The notes: generated by a model from the sequence alone, not told the origin. Shown: positions 24,577-36,032, counted from the first letter of the stretch. The stretch is 64,000 nucleotides of DNA from Astropecten irregularis (GCA_963971285.1 OZ020256.1:6078501-6142500); one strand, 5' to 3'. Made by a program: numbers and translations.

Positions 24577-25182
24577 GTAAGTATGTCACATATTACATTA
24601 TATTAGTTCCACTTGGCAGCCTGGGGCCAATTTCATACAGCTGCTTAAGCAAAAAAAAAAATGCTTAAGCATGAAAAGTCTTCCTTGATCAAACAGGATT
24701 ACCAAGTGATGTATACTGCTTTTGACTTATTTGACTTATAGCATTATAATGATAATAATATAGGACATTTATATTGCGCAGCTACTATATGAATATACTC
24801 TACTGTGCATTACAAAATAACTAAGGAGAACAGAGCCACAACAGGCCTTCAAACAATACAGGTACAAATCAAATTCCAGTGACAAGAATCATTCATTTAG
24901 ATCAATGAATTCTCTCAATGACAAATTGCCAATAACTTGCAAATGTGCTGTGCATGATTTGCCTTTTTATGCTGATCATATCATGTATGTATATCCCAGG
25001 TAGAAACATGCCGTACTGCCTGATAGCACTTGAAGCCTGTCGTAATAACAAATTTCCTTGTGGACCTCGGAAAAAATTGTCCACCCACGCAGTTTGCTGG
25101 GCCCAATAAGACATGTGCAGTCACATTGGAAGTATGGAGGAGTTACATCAGCATAATCCTGAATATACAATCTCTCTTTACC

Positions 25183-25447
25183 TGGGCCAATTTCATGGCG
25201 CTGCTAAGCACAAAAAAAATTGCTTAGCACAAAAACGTCTTGCCCAATAAAACAAATCACCGTTAAAAATTTCATTTGATGTTCATGATCAGTGTACAAC
25301 AGCCAAAGAACAATCACAAGTGATACATAACACATGGGAATGTTGTTGTTAACCCTGTTTTTATTAAGACAGAAATGTCATGTTTAGCAAATGTTTGTGC
25401 TAAGCGGCGCCGTGAAATAATTTCAATTTCAATTTCAAATTGGCCCT
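25183..25447. repeat. GGGCCAATTTCATGG / GCTAAGCAC-family foldback element
   Basis: Ends TGGGCCAATTTCATGGCGCT and a right side with GCTAAGCGGCGCCGTGAAA then AAATTGGCCCT. Related copies at 24610-24735 (partial), 28775-29178, 48690-49195 and near 52060-52300. Confidence 0.75.
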
Positions 25448-25566
25448 TGCTGCAAGCTGTTTACCAACCGGAATCACTCACAATGTAAACGTCATTGTAA
25501 ATGATAAACAAATAAATTGCTGTCCAATTTTTTAAAATTGATCATGAACTTGTTTTTGTTTTGCAG

Positions 25567-25623
25567 AATTCCAAAGCAGCACCGTTGAAACGATCCACAG
25601 TAGATAGAACCACTAATTCTCAG
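25567..25623 (+). CDS. ATP8A: ATP8A exon: pre-M3 linker
   Basis: 19 codons, NSKAAPLKRSTVDRTTNSQ, equivalent to the NSTSPPLKLSNVERITNVQ stretch. In vertebrate ATP8A1 this linker is variably spliced. Symmetric phase 0 exon, so skipping would keep frame. Confidence 0.94.
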
Positions 25624-25737
25624 GTAGGTACTATATCAGTAGTTTGGAGGTCAAGATAGAAGTTCCAGATTACTGGTCATGTCAGAGTTTGGAAGGTTAT
25701 TCTGCATGCATGGCCTTTTCATACCAGTAAAAACAGC

Positions 25738-26075
25738 TTGGTAACATACCCAAACAGAAATCTTCACAGATTTACATATAACGTTCAGGATATGAAGATG
25801 GTTCTGGTAGAAACATACTGTTAAAATATTTCCGCCTAAAATGGTGTGTTTATCCAAAAATTAGCAAAACAACGATTTTGATCTTGTGCCGAGATCAAAA
25901 CCATTCTTTAAATTTTATAAGAAAAATTGAGTCGGGTTTTTCGATATTTTCTCTTGACTCGGATGTCTGATTGAGTTCAAATTTTCACAGGCTTATTATT
26001 TCATAGTACATGCTGGATTAGACAAAGTGTGAGTGCTGTTCTGTGACCTTTACCAATCATATACCGGTATTAAAC
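25738..26075 (+). mobile_element. TTAA-family element, copy 6 (divergent subfamily, left end eroded)
   Basis: Same subfamily as 12781-13141: GGATATGAAGATGGTTCTGG, TTTCACAGGCTTATTATTTC and GAGTGCTGTTCTGTGACCTT. Ends are eroded. Confidence 0.75.
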
Positions 26076-26241
26076 CATTAACAAACCCTCTCCATTCTGT
26101 TTTGTGACAGGTGTCTTTTGAAGTCTACAATGATTAGTCATGGTTTTATAAGCACTGAGAATTATCATTTGTGTTGAATGTCATTGGCATGTACATATGA
26201 TTTGTAATCATTAACCCCTGTATTCTAATGGTTCCTTCCAG

Positions 26242-26350
26242 ATCTTGTTCCTGTTTGTTATACTCCTTGTGCTTTCCCTGATCAGTTCCATTGCAGCAGA
26301 GGTGTGGAACAGACAGCATTTAGCATCAGATTGGTACTTGGGATTCACAG
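26242..26350 (+). CDS. ATP8A: ATP8A exon: M3
   Basis: Encodes a 20-residue hydrophobic helix (ILFLFVILLVLSLISSI) followed by the exoplasmic AAEVWNRQH...DWYLGF segment. Equivalent to M3 of ATP8A. Acceptor CTTCCAG, donor GTATGT. Confidence 0.96.
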
Positions 26351-28543
26351 GTATGTAAAAGGGGGAAAAGTAAATCGTATCCATTCGTAAAAAGTTTCTT
26401 ACATTTATCTTTTAATTTGTGATAGAATGGCTTAAGATCCACTGCTGAGTTTTCACCATTGATCTTAGACCTTAACAGTTTATCAGCTTAACAATTTGCT
26501 AATAAAAAAGCTTGCCTTTGCTAAACAGGTTACCATCTAAATTCCATGCAATAAACTTTGCTTGCAACTGGTTCTCTGCTAATTGTTTGCTTTAATTACA
26601 TTCGTGCTCAACTGCTCTCTGCTTGGATTAAAACTAAGCATCTTTGATGGAACGGATTATTAAATTGCCAAATTGTTGAAGCTGAATAATTCCATTGAAT
26701 CTTTGAATCCATTGAGTTCCGGTGGGAAGTATTTTGCCTGAACACAGATGGAACACAATTAAATTATCGTATCACAATTTATGCTGATACCAAACGTTTT
26801 AGGCATTATCAGGTAAAAAAAGTGAACTATGTTCGTAATTTGAATTGCCACTTAATTTGTGTATTTCAGTTTATTTTAATGTCTGAAGGCCCCTTGTGGT
26901 TCTGTTCACCTTAGGTTTTTTTGGTAATGCGCAGTCAGTGTTCTAGCCACGCCGGTTGGCACCGGTCGGGGACAGCCGGCCCTCAGCCTTTCTGACCGGC
27001 ACTGAGATGAAAAATCATATTACCGACCGGCACAAAAAATCTTGAAAATCACAGAAAATGCACAAGTTACAACATAAATGTTGTGGTTTTTTTCACTGAA
27101 AGAACAGTAAGATTTTGATTTGGAGACAAATTTGGAAAGATAAATTGACCAGATCCCCGATAACAAAACAGAATATTGCTGACACACTCACATACGTACG
27201 GACTTATTGCATTCAGCTATACCATGTGTGATCTCCTGGACCACAGCCATGAGGGGTGAGAGCTCAACTTGCTACGCTTCACAATAAATAACTTTAGCTG
27301 GTACTCAAAATTAGCTACTATAACACTGTGCACTGTACAGTATATTGATATAGTAGCTTTGCAATATAATTATTATGATTATAATGATATAGTCAGATAG
27401 TGAAAGAATGCAGTTGTCCATATGAAATACTTACATATACACATTTGAACATTGATAGAAACCTTTTTTGAATATTTTGTTTGATTCTGCTCCTTGCACA
27501 TGCAATGTCCAGATCATCAGAAATACATGTACCCTGGACAAAGAGGTATTGACTATTAGTACAGTGTATCGTGGTTTGAAAGTGTTCCCATTTAAGTCTC
27601 TTGTTGTTTTTCTATTTTTTTTCTCCTCCATGTACAACTAACCATCAGTCGTTTGCAGTGTGTATTTATATCAGTTTTTTAACCCAAGACTTTGTGTATG
27701 TATTTATGTATGAACTAATCCATGGATATAAATACAAATGGCAGAGTCAGAGTGCACTATTGGAATGTCTTACAATATGACAACAACAATAAATGGTACA
27801 GAGAAAGTGGATTTTGCCCTATAGTCCTGCCTATAGTCCTGGTTTTTATATTATTTTATCAGATGACATTTGTCTAAATTCCATTTGATCACCTCATCTT
27901 CATTGCACTATATGAACTTTAATATGGTCAGAGCACCTCTTCATTTGCTGTGTACAAAGCTAAATCAGAAATCCTGTTTTAAAAGTGCACATGCACACAA
28001 TTTGTTTCCTCAAATGAAATTGAAATTGATACAGTCAATAAGATATTGCCAACTGTTCAACAACCAGAACATGTCATGAGAGATTGATTTCACAAAGCAC
28101 TATTAGATTGATCTTACATGTACCTGTGAGTCAATCTAAACTGCTAAGCAAAGTGTGATATCACAATACACATCCCTATGGTGATGTTGATAACCTATCG
28201 TGTAAGATGTCAAATCTTACCGCTCTTTAAAATCAAGTCTGGAATATATCATGCTCAGATTTGGAAAGGGCCTGATGTTTAGATCATTCTAGGACCTTTC
28301 TTAAGGACAGAATGTTTGTATTTTGTAAATTATGTCTAACAGAAAATGGTAATTTTTGATTAACTCATCAATGTCTGTGCCGTAATGGTAAATTATAACG
28401 ATACTAATATAGCCATTATAAAAGAGAATGCACAATGTGACATTTAGTACTAATTTTCCCCATAACTCGGAGAATAACCCCAATGAGTTGTAGATTCTGA
28501 CAGTTACTGATATTGTTGAATTATTCTCTCATGTTCTCCGCAG
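26351..28543 (+). other. Intron between M3 and M4 exons
   Basis: 2.2 kb. A short G/C-rich stretch of ACCGGC words (26950-27010) and an AT-rich stretch with ATATAGTAGCTTTGCAATAT (27340-27375), similar to 38640-38670, are the only structure seen. Confidence 0.6.
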
Positions 28544-28671
28544 ATTTCTCGCCAAACTCCTTCTTCTACAACTTTTTGACGTTCATCATCTTGTACAACA
28601 ACCTGATTCCCATCAGTCTGCCCGTCACACTGGAACTGGTCAAATTCGGCCAGGCCTGGTTCATCAGCTCC
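28544..28671 (+). CDS. ATP8A: ATP8A exon: M4 with PISL motif
   Basis: Encodes [20 protein letters not shown] and onward [16 protein letters not shown]. The PISL Ile lies in the hydrophobic gate that the lipid headgroup passes in ATP8A2; it is conserved. Acceptor TCTCCGCAG, donor GTAAGT. Confidence 0.97.
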
Positions 28672-28780
28672 GTAAGTCACAAGATTCTTGTCATGAATCC
28701 CCCATTTGGGCTTATTTGAAAACCGTAGCGCGTGTACCTTTTATGTCAGAATGCCTTTAGGAGGGGATTCACCTGGGGCC

Positions 28781-28937
28781 AATAGCGTTCCGCACTTGAG
28801 CTAAAAATAGCACCGGATCTCAGACAAACATTGCATGCAAACGTGTGGGCGAGTGTGCGTGCATGTACACTACGTGTGTGAGACAATGTTTGTCTGACAT
28901 CCGGGGATTTTGTGACGTCATTAGTGCGGAGCGCTAT
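28781..28937. repeat. AGCGCTCCGCACT-family element nested in a GCTAAGCAC element
   Basis: Ends AATAGCGTTCCGCACTT and AGTGCGGAGCGCTATT. Removing it with one AT rejoins GGGGCCAATTTCACGG, the normal end of the host family. Confidence 0.88.
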
Positions 28938-29178
28938 TTCACGGCACTGCTGCTTAGCACAAAAATTTGCTAAGCATGACATTTCTGTCTTGATAAAAAC
29001 AGGATTAACAACCAAATTTCCATGCATTGTGTATCGCTTATGATTGTTCTTTGGCTGTTGTTCACTGACCATGAATATCAAATGAAATTTTTAACGGTGG
29101 TTTGTTTTTTATCGGGCAAGACATTTTTGTGCTGAGCAAATTTGTGTGCTTAGCAGCTCCATGAAATTGGGCCCCTCT
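28938..29178. repeat. GCTAAGCAC-family foldback element (host of the nested copy)
   Basis: GCTGCTTAGCACAAAAATTT to TGTGCTTAGCAGCTCCATGA and AATTGGGCCCC. The other end lies left of the nested element at 28775-28780. Confidence 0.75.
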
Positions 29179-29274
29179 GGTTGAGTGAAATTTCGATCAG
29201 GAATCTGACTTCCAAGTTTATTGCTTGGATAATGAAGGCATTTCCTGCTTGCTATCACCTTTCTGTGCTTTACT

Positions 29275-29411
29275 AAGGCCATGTCCCAATTCTCTGGCTG
29301 CAACTGCAAATGACACACAAGTCTATGGAAACGGCTGCAGCCACTGGCCAGTGGCTGCCATAGGCACATGCGTAATTTGCAGCCGCAGCAAGAGAATTGG
29401 GACACAGCCTT
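29275..29411. repeat. CCCAATTCTCTGGCTGC-family foldback element
   Basis: 137 bp; ends AAGGCCATGTCCCAATTCTC and GAGAATTGGGACACAGCCTT, inner arms CCACTGGCCAGTGG. Copies at 42663 and 46053. Confidence 0.85.
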
Positions 29412-30023
29412 AGCCTAGAAATTCTGCTGTGACGTTGTCAGCCATGTATCCTTGCACTATAGAGAACTAATGCACATGCATTGGCCAATATTCCTAGCAA
29501 GGTTTGTGAAATATGCTTATGTTAAGCAGAGAATTTTCTTGTGTTGTTAATTGGCGGTTCCTCCCCTATATGGTAAGTAAAGCCATGGAAATTGGGGTCC
29601 CGCTCTCTGGTGCCGAGCTTCCTAGACTGAAATTGAATCACTGCTCTTTGGCCCATTTTTGATGCATTGCCATACTTGATGAACTAGATATTAAGTCCAG
29701 GTCCTTTTTTGTACATCTGCTTATTAAGCACTGAAATTTACTTAACCACCAAAACACCTTGTTTAATAAAATCAACTTGCAAGTCAGAATTCCATGTTAA
29801 GCTGTAAAGCAAATGATAGCTGCATATAAGCTAAAAAAGGAAACCAGATTCAGTTGGCAAGCAACTTGTTGCACTATGACGTGATCTATGTCTTCTGGGT
29901 AAAATGAAATGTAAGATTATCAGCATTTTTATTTTTAATATGTAGATTTGTATAAATCAGGAATACAATCTATGACATTGCTATGTGATGAATAAAACTC
30001 TCTTATGTTCTTTGTAAACATAG

Positions 30024-30257
30024 GATGTGGACATGTACCACAAAGATACAGACACTCCAGCCAATGCCCGGACGTCGAACCTGAACGATGAACTGGGCCA
30101 GGTCAAGTACGTCTTCTCGGACAAGACCGGTACCCTGACGGAGAACATCATGGTGTTCAAGCGATGTACCGTGGCGGGAATCGTCTACGGAACCAACGGG
30201 GAGGAAACAAATGTCTTCTCCCAGGCCAAACTCCTGGAGAACCTGCAGAATAAGCAT
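30024..30257 (+). CDS. ATP8A: ATP8A exon: phosphorylation site DKTGTLT
   Basis: 78 codons, phase 0 at both ends. Contains [20 protein letters not shown] followed by TGTLT; Asp396 (from codon 8235) is the aspartate phosphorylated from ATP. The segment after VAGIVYG is shorter than the vertebrate one, which carries a GCSPDEW-like insertion. A TTAA element starts 28 bases after the donor. Confidence 0.98.
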
Positions 30258-30288
30258 GTAAGTGTTGTGCATGCCTAGAGCTGCTTAA

Positions 30289-30636
30289 AGGTAGTATCAT
30301 ACTTTGGTAGCATACCGAAATAGAAATCTTCACAGATTTTCCTGTAACGGTATAAAAATGGTGGTAGAAACATACCGTTAAAATGTTGCCGCCTGAAATG
30401 GTGTATTCATCCAGAAATTAGTAAAATAATGACTGAAAATCTTGTTGATCTTTTAAAAGATCAAAAATAACGGTGAGAAGACTTAAGAAATACTGTGGCT
30501 GTTTGTCACTGTTTTCTCAAAAAGTGGGCATCGTATGGGACTGAAAATGTCACAGATGACTGTTACTGTATCTTCCTTCATATTTTTGTGCATGAATCTG
30601 CATTTCTTTGACAAAAACCAAAGTATGATATTACCT
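30289..30636 (+). mobile_element. TTAA-family element, copy 7
   Basis: TTAA at 30285-30288 and 30637-30640; ends AGGTAGTATCATACTTTGG and CCAAAGTATGATATTACCT; central GATCTTTTAAAAGATC palindrome. Fills most of a 418-base intron. Confidence 0.93.
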
Positions 30637-30675
30637 TTAATACATTCAAATCGATTTGTTGTTTTTTTCCTACAG

Positions 30676-30787
30676 GCGACTGCATCTCATATACGTATGT
30701 TCCTGACTATGATGGCCGTCTGTCATACCGTCATACCAGAAAAAAATGAAGACAGTGATGAAGTCTCTTACCAAGCCTCTTCCCCTG
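30676..30787 (+). CDS. ATP8A: ATP8A exon: nucleotide-binding domain, MMAVCHTV
   Basis: Encodes [17 protein letters not shown] then YQASSP, matching [14 protein letters not shown] and YQAASPDEGA. The Asp of SPDEGA spans the splice junction. Acceptor CCTACAG, donor GTAAGA. Confidence 0.96.
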
Positions 30788-31162
30788 GTAAGATTCTGTC
30801 CGATTGAAAATCCATCCCAACTAGTTCTGTTATATGTTATTGTGATGGTGCTGAGGTTTAAAGTCACTACTCACTAGCAGTTCAGTCCTGTCCTGAGAAG
30901 TTCTAGTATTCTATTTTTGGATTGTGCCAGGTCAATAAGTCCGACTTACTTCCTCAAAGTTTTGAAATCACTAAAGATTTAACACTTAATTAATTAGCTT
31001 TAAGTTTTTTCTTTTTAGCTCAACACATTTGTATAATGAAGCAATTTGTAATCGACTGCAGTACCAATGATTGGTTCTCCTTTGATACCTTTGGTAGTCT
31101 GCTGCCCTCTATCTCCCTTTTCATTTTCGCACTGCTGAATCGTCTCTTTTTCCCCTTAACAG

Positions 31163-31245
31163 ATGAAGGTGCCTTGATCGATGCAGCTAATGCCTTGGGT
31201 TTCAAGTTTAATGTTCGGACACCGGACTATGTGGAAATCAACGTG
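31163..31245 (+). CDS. ATP8A: ATP8A exon: nucleotide-binding domain, DEGALIDAA
   Basis: Completes SPDEGAL and continues through LGFKFNVRTPDYVEINV, the P4 SPDE(G/A)AL adenine-pocket region. Acceptor CCTTAACAG, donor GTAGGT. Confidence 0.95.
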
Positions 31246-31516
31246 GTAGGTTATTATTATTATGCAAAATTCTTCAGCTGCCTGTGTTTAATGATTGAAT
31301 CAAGATCAGTATGTTGGTTTCTTATTATGATGGAAAATTGTGTTTGTATGTTAAAATAACTTCTTTGGAGTATCCCCTCATACTTCTTCAAGAGTACCGT
31401 AATTTGTTCATTTCCAATATAAAAAACTTGCTTACCCAAGTAAGAATAATATGCATTCCCAAGTTAGAATTCAAAGCATTGTCGACAAAGATCAGCATAT
31501 CTTCCCCGTGGGACCA

Positions 31517-31656
31517 GGGGTCGATTTTACCAAGCTCATCATAACTTACCATCAATCCTAGGACTTATGATGTATTGCAGCCCTATGTAAGGTATGATAG
31601 GTTATACTTCGTAACTCAAGTTACAATCGATCGTAGGGCTTCATGAAATCAACCCC
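31517..31656. repeat. GGGGTCGATTTCAC-family foldback element
   Basis: Ends GGGGTCGATTTTACCAAGC and TTCATGAAATCAACCCC; core reverse oriented to 7926 (TTGCAGCCCTATGTAAGGTA). Confidence 0.85.
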
Positions 31657-31759
31657 ATGGCTCTTTTTTGTCCAAGGTGTTGTTTTATAAAATGTAGAAA
31701 TCTTGTGTTGAAACAAGTTCCCAAATAATTAGGAAGAATTGTTTTTTCTTTTGCTGCAG

Positions 31760-31809
31760 ATGGGAAAGCAGGAACGTTATGACATTTTGAATGTCCTGGA
31801 CTTCACTAG
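31760..31809 (+). CDS. ATP8A: ATP8A exon: nucleotide-binding domain, YDILNVLDFTS
   Basis: Fifty-base exon encoding MGKQERYDILNVLDFT, equal to the YELLNVLEFTSARKRMSV block of the family. Acceptor GCTGCAG, donor GTAAGC. Confidence 0.95.
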
Positions 31810-32094
31810 GTAAGCAAAGGACAGATTCCTGTCAAATTTTGACAGATATTTCACAAAACCACACACAAATTGTTCTAATGATGCAAAAAACCACAAGAAA
31901 GACAAGAAAATATAAAAACTATTAAGCAAAAGTGGGACTAAATACTATTGGTTAGAGCATTCATAAATATGGCTTATGGCCCATGACATGCCAACATTAT
32001 GAAACAAATCATTTGATCATCTTTGTACAAATAACTTTTGTGAAGGATCATACAAATTTTAATTTGTATTTTTTTTTTATGTATTTTGTTGCAG

Positions 32095-32164
32095 TGTCCG
32101 TAAGAGAATGTCAGTGATTGTACGTACCAGTAATGGAACCATACTCTTGCTGTGTAAAGGGGCG
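32095..32164 (+). CDS. ATP8A: ATP8A exon: nucleotide-binding domain, KRMSVIV and KGA
   Basis: Encodes VRKRMSVIVRTSNGTILLLC then KGA. The KGA lysine contacts ATP in P-type ATPases. Acceptor TTGCAG, donor GTAAGT, phase 0 exit. Confidence 0.96.
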
Positions 32165-33508
32165 GTAAGTTAACATTGTGTGATGAAGCTTCACCGATTC
32201 TCGAATGACCTGTCGTAAAATCTTCGTCCAAATTTCCCAGAATTTTCTCTTCGGTCAATATTTGTTCTGATAAGATTTGAGGCTTTGCATGATAGAGACA
32301 CAGTAAAGTTAAATGTGCTGCAATGTAGAATAACTCAATATTATACACACTCCAAAAAGATCAAGGGAAGCCATTTTTGATTCTAAATTTCATTCTTTAT
32401 TCAGAACATCTTCAGGAAAATAATAATTTTTCTGGAAAGAGTAGCGGTTCTGAAAGATCAGCAGCTATAAACTAGACGCTTTGGTCAGCATGTTGTGGCC
32501 GTCACTTTGGTGTTTTACAGCATTCTCCTGACCATACTCAATCACTTCTTTTCGTTCACATTGTGCACCATGAACCCTTTCATCTAACAATATTCATCTG
32601 TTATGGAGAATTTGAAAGCAGATTTTGTCATCACTGTTTTCCAGGACTCTGTGATCTATGAGAGACTAGGAGATAACCAAGAACACAGGGATGAGACGCT
32701 GCTACACTTGGGAGAATTTGCATCTGAAGGTATGTCAGATTATAAGACATGAAATCTTTTGGTATGGGAGATTTGGAGCTAGGTCTTCAACTTGATAGCG
32801 CACGCTCACAAGAATACACGCATGCTCACAATTTTGTGCGCTTGCTCTGAGCTAGCAGAAAAGAGACTTCAGTCTGCTGCCGCCAACGTCTCAAAAGTCT
32901 GCCATTGAGGCTGGTAGACTTGCAGCCAAATACCAAGACTTCTTACCTATAAATCGATAACTATAAATTAAAACATCAATAATCGATATCACAACTTGCC
33001 CAACCCTGAGAATGTGTCATCATGCAAGTTCGTTAACAGCATCAACATCCCAATACACTGATCAGTAGGCCACGCCCCTTGACTAATTGACCAATCACAA
33101 TGTGCGGTTTAAGGTTGTTAAGTTTACATTTGTTTCGTATGTACAAGGTGATTCTTTTACAAACTCTAGTTTAATCTTCAACCATGGTCAAGTGGTGTTT
33201 ATATTTTCATTATATTTCTGACTCTCGATGCCCTGACTGAGAGAAAATGTACATTTTTGGCCTTTTCCAAAACCTAAGTCCAACGGAGAGAAGTGTTTCT
33301 TTGGTTAACTTGGCGTGCACGTGTGTGCAATCGTGACACGGTGTGTGCATGTTCGCGGTTGCTTGGCCGTGGATGGGGCCTACTGGATCGGTGTATTCTA
33401 AATTTTACAAATCCCATTAAATTTCCAACAAAACATGGTCCAACACCCTGGCTGCCGGACTTTGGTGAAAGTTTTTTGTTCATCTTGTGCTGTCCTTCTT
33501 TTTGCCAG
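32165..33508 (+). other. Introns flanking the DSVIYERL exon
   Basis: Apart from the exon at 32645-32729, no gene, no clear repeat family and no RNA gene recognised. Confidence 0.5.
32645..32729 (+). CDS. ATP8A: ATP8A exon: nucleotide-binding domain, DSVIYERL
   Basis: Encodes DSVIYERLGDNQEHRDETLL and HLGEFASE, matching DTVIYDRLAE...LEQFATEG. Acceptor TTTCCAG, donor GTATGT. Confidence 0.95.
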
Positions 33509-33696
33509 GCCTTCGCACCTTGTGTTTTGCCTTCCGTGAGGTGTCTAAGCATGACTATGAGGACTGGAGTGCCACGTACTACAAGGCCAGCACGGCATTG
33601 CAGAACAGAGAGGCTAAGCTGGAGGAGGCTGCTGAGCTGATTGAGATGAACTTCAACTTGGTCGGAGCCTCCGCCATCGAGGATAAACTGCAGAAT
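33509..33696 (+). CDS. ATP8A: ATP8A exon: GLRTLCFA to AIEDKLQ, ends at a GC donor
   Basis: 63 residues, from GLRTLCFAFREVSKHDYEDW to GASAIEDKLQN. The family sequence continues LQD-QVPETI, and the next exon starts GVPETI, so the exon must end after AAT at 33696. The intron then starts GCAAGT, a GC-AG intron with an otherwise ideal donor. Reading on beyond gives unrelated sequence. Confidence 0.95.
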
Positions 33697-33948
33697 GCAA
33701 GTCCTTCCAATTTACTTACATCTGATGAAGTAGTTGTTACTTTGAAAGCTTATGTAGTTATTACCCTTGTTTAAGTGCTACCTAATCACACATGTACTTG
33801 CAAGAAATTGACGCATTCCCGACTTGAATACTCATCACACCCTAGTTTGTGTTTGATTTATATCCTTATGCAAGCTTCTTTCTCTTGTTTTTGTCATGAT
33901 GTTGTTACTGTCGGTAGTCTCTTGTCTGGATGTTTTGGTGAATGTGGT

Positions 33949-34107
33949 ACACCACTATACTGAACATTTGGCTATACCGAACATCATCCTCGGCTCCCAA
34001 TGTTCATGTACAATGTATTCCGCCTGCTGAACATTGTTCACTATAGCGAACGACAACTATAACTGACAATCTCTGTGCATCCCGGCGTGTTTGTTGTAGT
34101 GGCGTTG
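33949..34107. repeat. Diverged pogo-like element
   Basis: Shares ACATTTGGCTATACCGAACA, GCTGAACATTGTTCACTATA and AATCTCTGTG with the element at 22485; ends are degraded. A partial GGCCTGTTTGTTTA foldback follows directly (to about 34219). Confidence 0.7.
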
Positions 34108-34267
34108 TTTTGGCACGTGATCAGTGATCTTGCAGATTCACGTCCCATGCAGGATACGCTATAATGGGATCCGAATCAGCAGGATCACGGATCTCGTGCC
34201 TGAAACAAATAGGCTCTAGGAACTTGCATTCATTATCATTACCTCATTGTATGTCCATTATATACAG

Positions 34268-34358
34268 GGTGTACCAGAGACCATTGATACACTCATGAAG
34301 GCTGATATCAAACTATGGGTACTAACGGGGGACAAACAGGAAACGGCCATCAATGTGG
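34268..34358 (+). CDS. ATP8A: ATP8A exon: [11 protein letters not shown]
   Basis: Encodes [20 protein letters not shown] then [10 protein letters not shown], the nearly invariant P4 TGDK segment at the hinge of the phosphorylation domain. Donor GTAAGT after one base of a Gly codon. Confidence 0.97.
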
Positions 34359-34864
34359 GTAAGTCCATAAATGTTTCTCAGTTGCCCAGCAACAAAGCCA
34401 CCAATCAAAAGCATGCTGTCTCCGGATTGGACGGGACTTACACCAACCATGGACCAAGACCCAGCACAGCCAAAACCAGGCACGGATGTAAATTGAGACC
34501 ACGCAAATGTCTTCATCAGCTAGATAAAGGATAGCAGTCTGCATCCGAAACGTCACTACCTTCCGGTCAACATCTTGAGGCATCAACCACTGTGCTTCTT
34601 TCCATTTTCCATGATGATGAACAACCTCTTTTCTAGTAACAATACGATAATTTGTTTTTCTGTTTTTAGCCTCTATGGCAATAAAGATTCAATCACATTC
34701 AATGAAGAAAAAACTGGGTCTGCAATCTGTCTGACCGAATTTCTTAAAGTAAACCGAACAAATTAAACAGTCTCATTGTCAGGAATGTAATACTTCTTCT
34801 CCCGTTGCTCTCCAACATGTCAAAAACATTTTTGCAAACTAAATTTCACCTTTTTTCACGACTT

Positions 34865-35030
34865 CATGGCTTCTGACTGGCAAACGAACAAAGATATTTG
34901 ACAATTTGGAACACCATCAACATAGGGCTGGATAGCTCAGTTGTTAGAGCACCGGTACAGTATTCTGGGGGTTGCAGGTTCGAATCCCGCTCCAGTCAGG
35001 TTTCTTTGTTCACCTTTCAGTGACTTAAAA
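34865..35030 (+). repeat. tRNA-derived SINE, most complete copy
   Basis: Box A TAGCTCAGTTGTTAGAGC (34933-34950) and box B GGTTCGAATCC (34977-34987) with a GCTGGATAGCTC start and CGCTCCAGTC end resemble a tRNA. Flanking parts AACGAACAAAGATA and TTTGTTCACCTTTCAGTGAC recur in all copies. Not a functional tRNA: extra, unmatched sequence in the arms. Confidence 0.8.
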
Positions 35031-35084
35031 TTAATCTAGTCTTTTCCTTGTGGTAATTTGACGATTAATTTCAATTTTTTGCAG

Positions 35085-35239
35085 GTTATTCTTGTAAGCT
35101 GTTGACTCAGAACATGCCTCTGGTAGTCATAAATGAAGAATCTCATGATGACACAGCTGAGACCATACGTCGACACATCCAGACATTCGGGGAAGACCTC
35201 GGCAGGCAGAATGATGTGGGACTCATAATAGACGGAAAG
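35085..35239 (+). CDS. ATP8A: ATP8A exon: phosphorylation-domain variable segment
   Basis: Encodes GYSCKLLTQNMPLVVINEES, a charged variable stretch, then VGLIIDGK. Aligns with the GHSCKLLKKNMGMIVINE...FALIIDGK region. Acceptor TTTGCAG, donor GTAATC. Confidence 0.96.
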
Positions 35240-35530
35240 GTAATCCATTCAAAATTCATGAAAATTCGGAATTTTGTAGGAGTATGTAGGACTATTGGGT
35301 CAAGATGAGGATATTCTCTGTGTGCTTGTCTCAGGTTCCTCTGATGATAGCAGTTATAATTAATGTGTATTAATTACACATACAACAGGGTCAGTCATAG
35401 CTTGAACATTTATTCATTCATTAACCCTACCCATAATGGCTTGTATAGAAGAGTATACATCCTCAGAGGATGCATATTGTACATTGTAGGAATGACTAAT
35501 CAATGCTGTTTGTGTATTTCTCTTCCATAG

Positions 35531-35613
35531 ACCTTACATTTTGCCTTGGAATTTGACCTGAGGAAGGAATTTCTGGACTTGGCCGTGTCTTGTAAAGCTG
35601 TTGTCTGCTGCAG
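35531..35613 (+). CDS. ATP8A: ATP8A exon: LDLAVSCKAVVCCR
   Basis: Encodes TLHFALEFDLRKEFLDLAVS then CKAVVCC, the ATP8A LDLALSCKAVICCRV block of the phosphorylation domain. The Arg of CCRV spans the junction. Donor GTCAGT. Confidence 0.96.
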
Positions 35614-35926
35614 GTCAGTAAAAAAAAATGTATTCGATATATTTTCTGCACAGGTAGCCTCTGTATCCCATATGCTATGAGTACGTGTCCTCATAGCCCC
35701 TTTCAGTAACAATTACTTTATTGGTTCCTGTACCGAACACAATCTTGATGCATAGAGCAGTATTGTACAAGTTATGAGAAAATCGTTACACATGATCATC
35801 TAAGGTTGTAGTAGTCTGGCTGATACTGGAGTGAAAATGCTAATCCACCAGTCTTGTTTCACACTCAGCTCCTGCCCACTTTCCTGAAAGTCTGATTCAT
35901 TTGATATTTCCTGTCTTGTTTTGAAG

Positions 35927-36032
35927 GGTGACCCCGAGGCAGAAGGCCGAACTAGTGGAATTAGTCAAGCAGAGTGTCAAGGTGGTCACTTTGGCCATTG
36001 GCGACGGGGCCAATGATGTCGGAATGATACAG
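35927..36032 (+). CDS. ATP8A: ATP8A exon: GDGANDV Mg-binding loop
   Basis: Encodes [20 protein letters not shown] then [15 protein letters not shown]. The two Asp residues of GDGAND coordinate the catalytic magnesium. Acceptor TTTGAAG, donor GTAATG, phase 0 exit. Confidence 0.97.

Noticed and set aside
30003-30272. 89-codon minus-strand frame
   Set aside because: Antisense shadow of the DKTGT exon.
34933-34999. tRNA gene
   Set aside because: Box A and B are good but stems do not close and many dispersed, diverged copies with the same non-tRNA flanks exist; a SINE.
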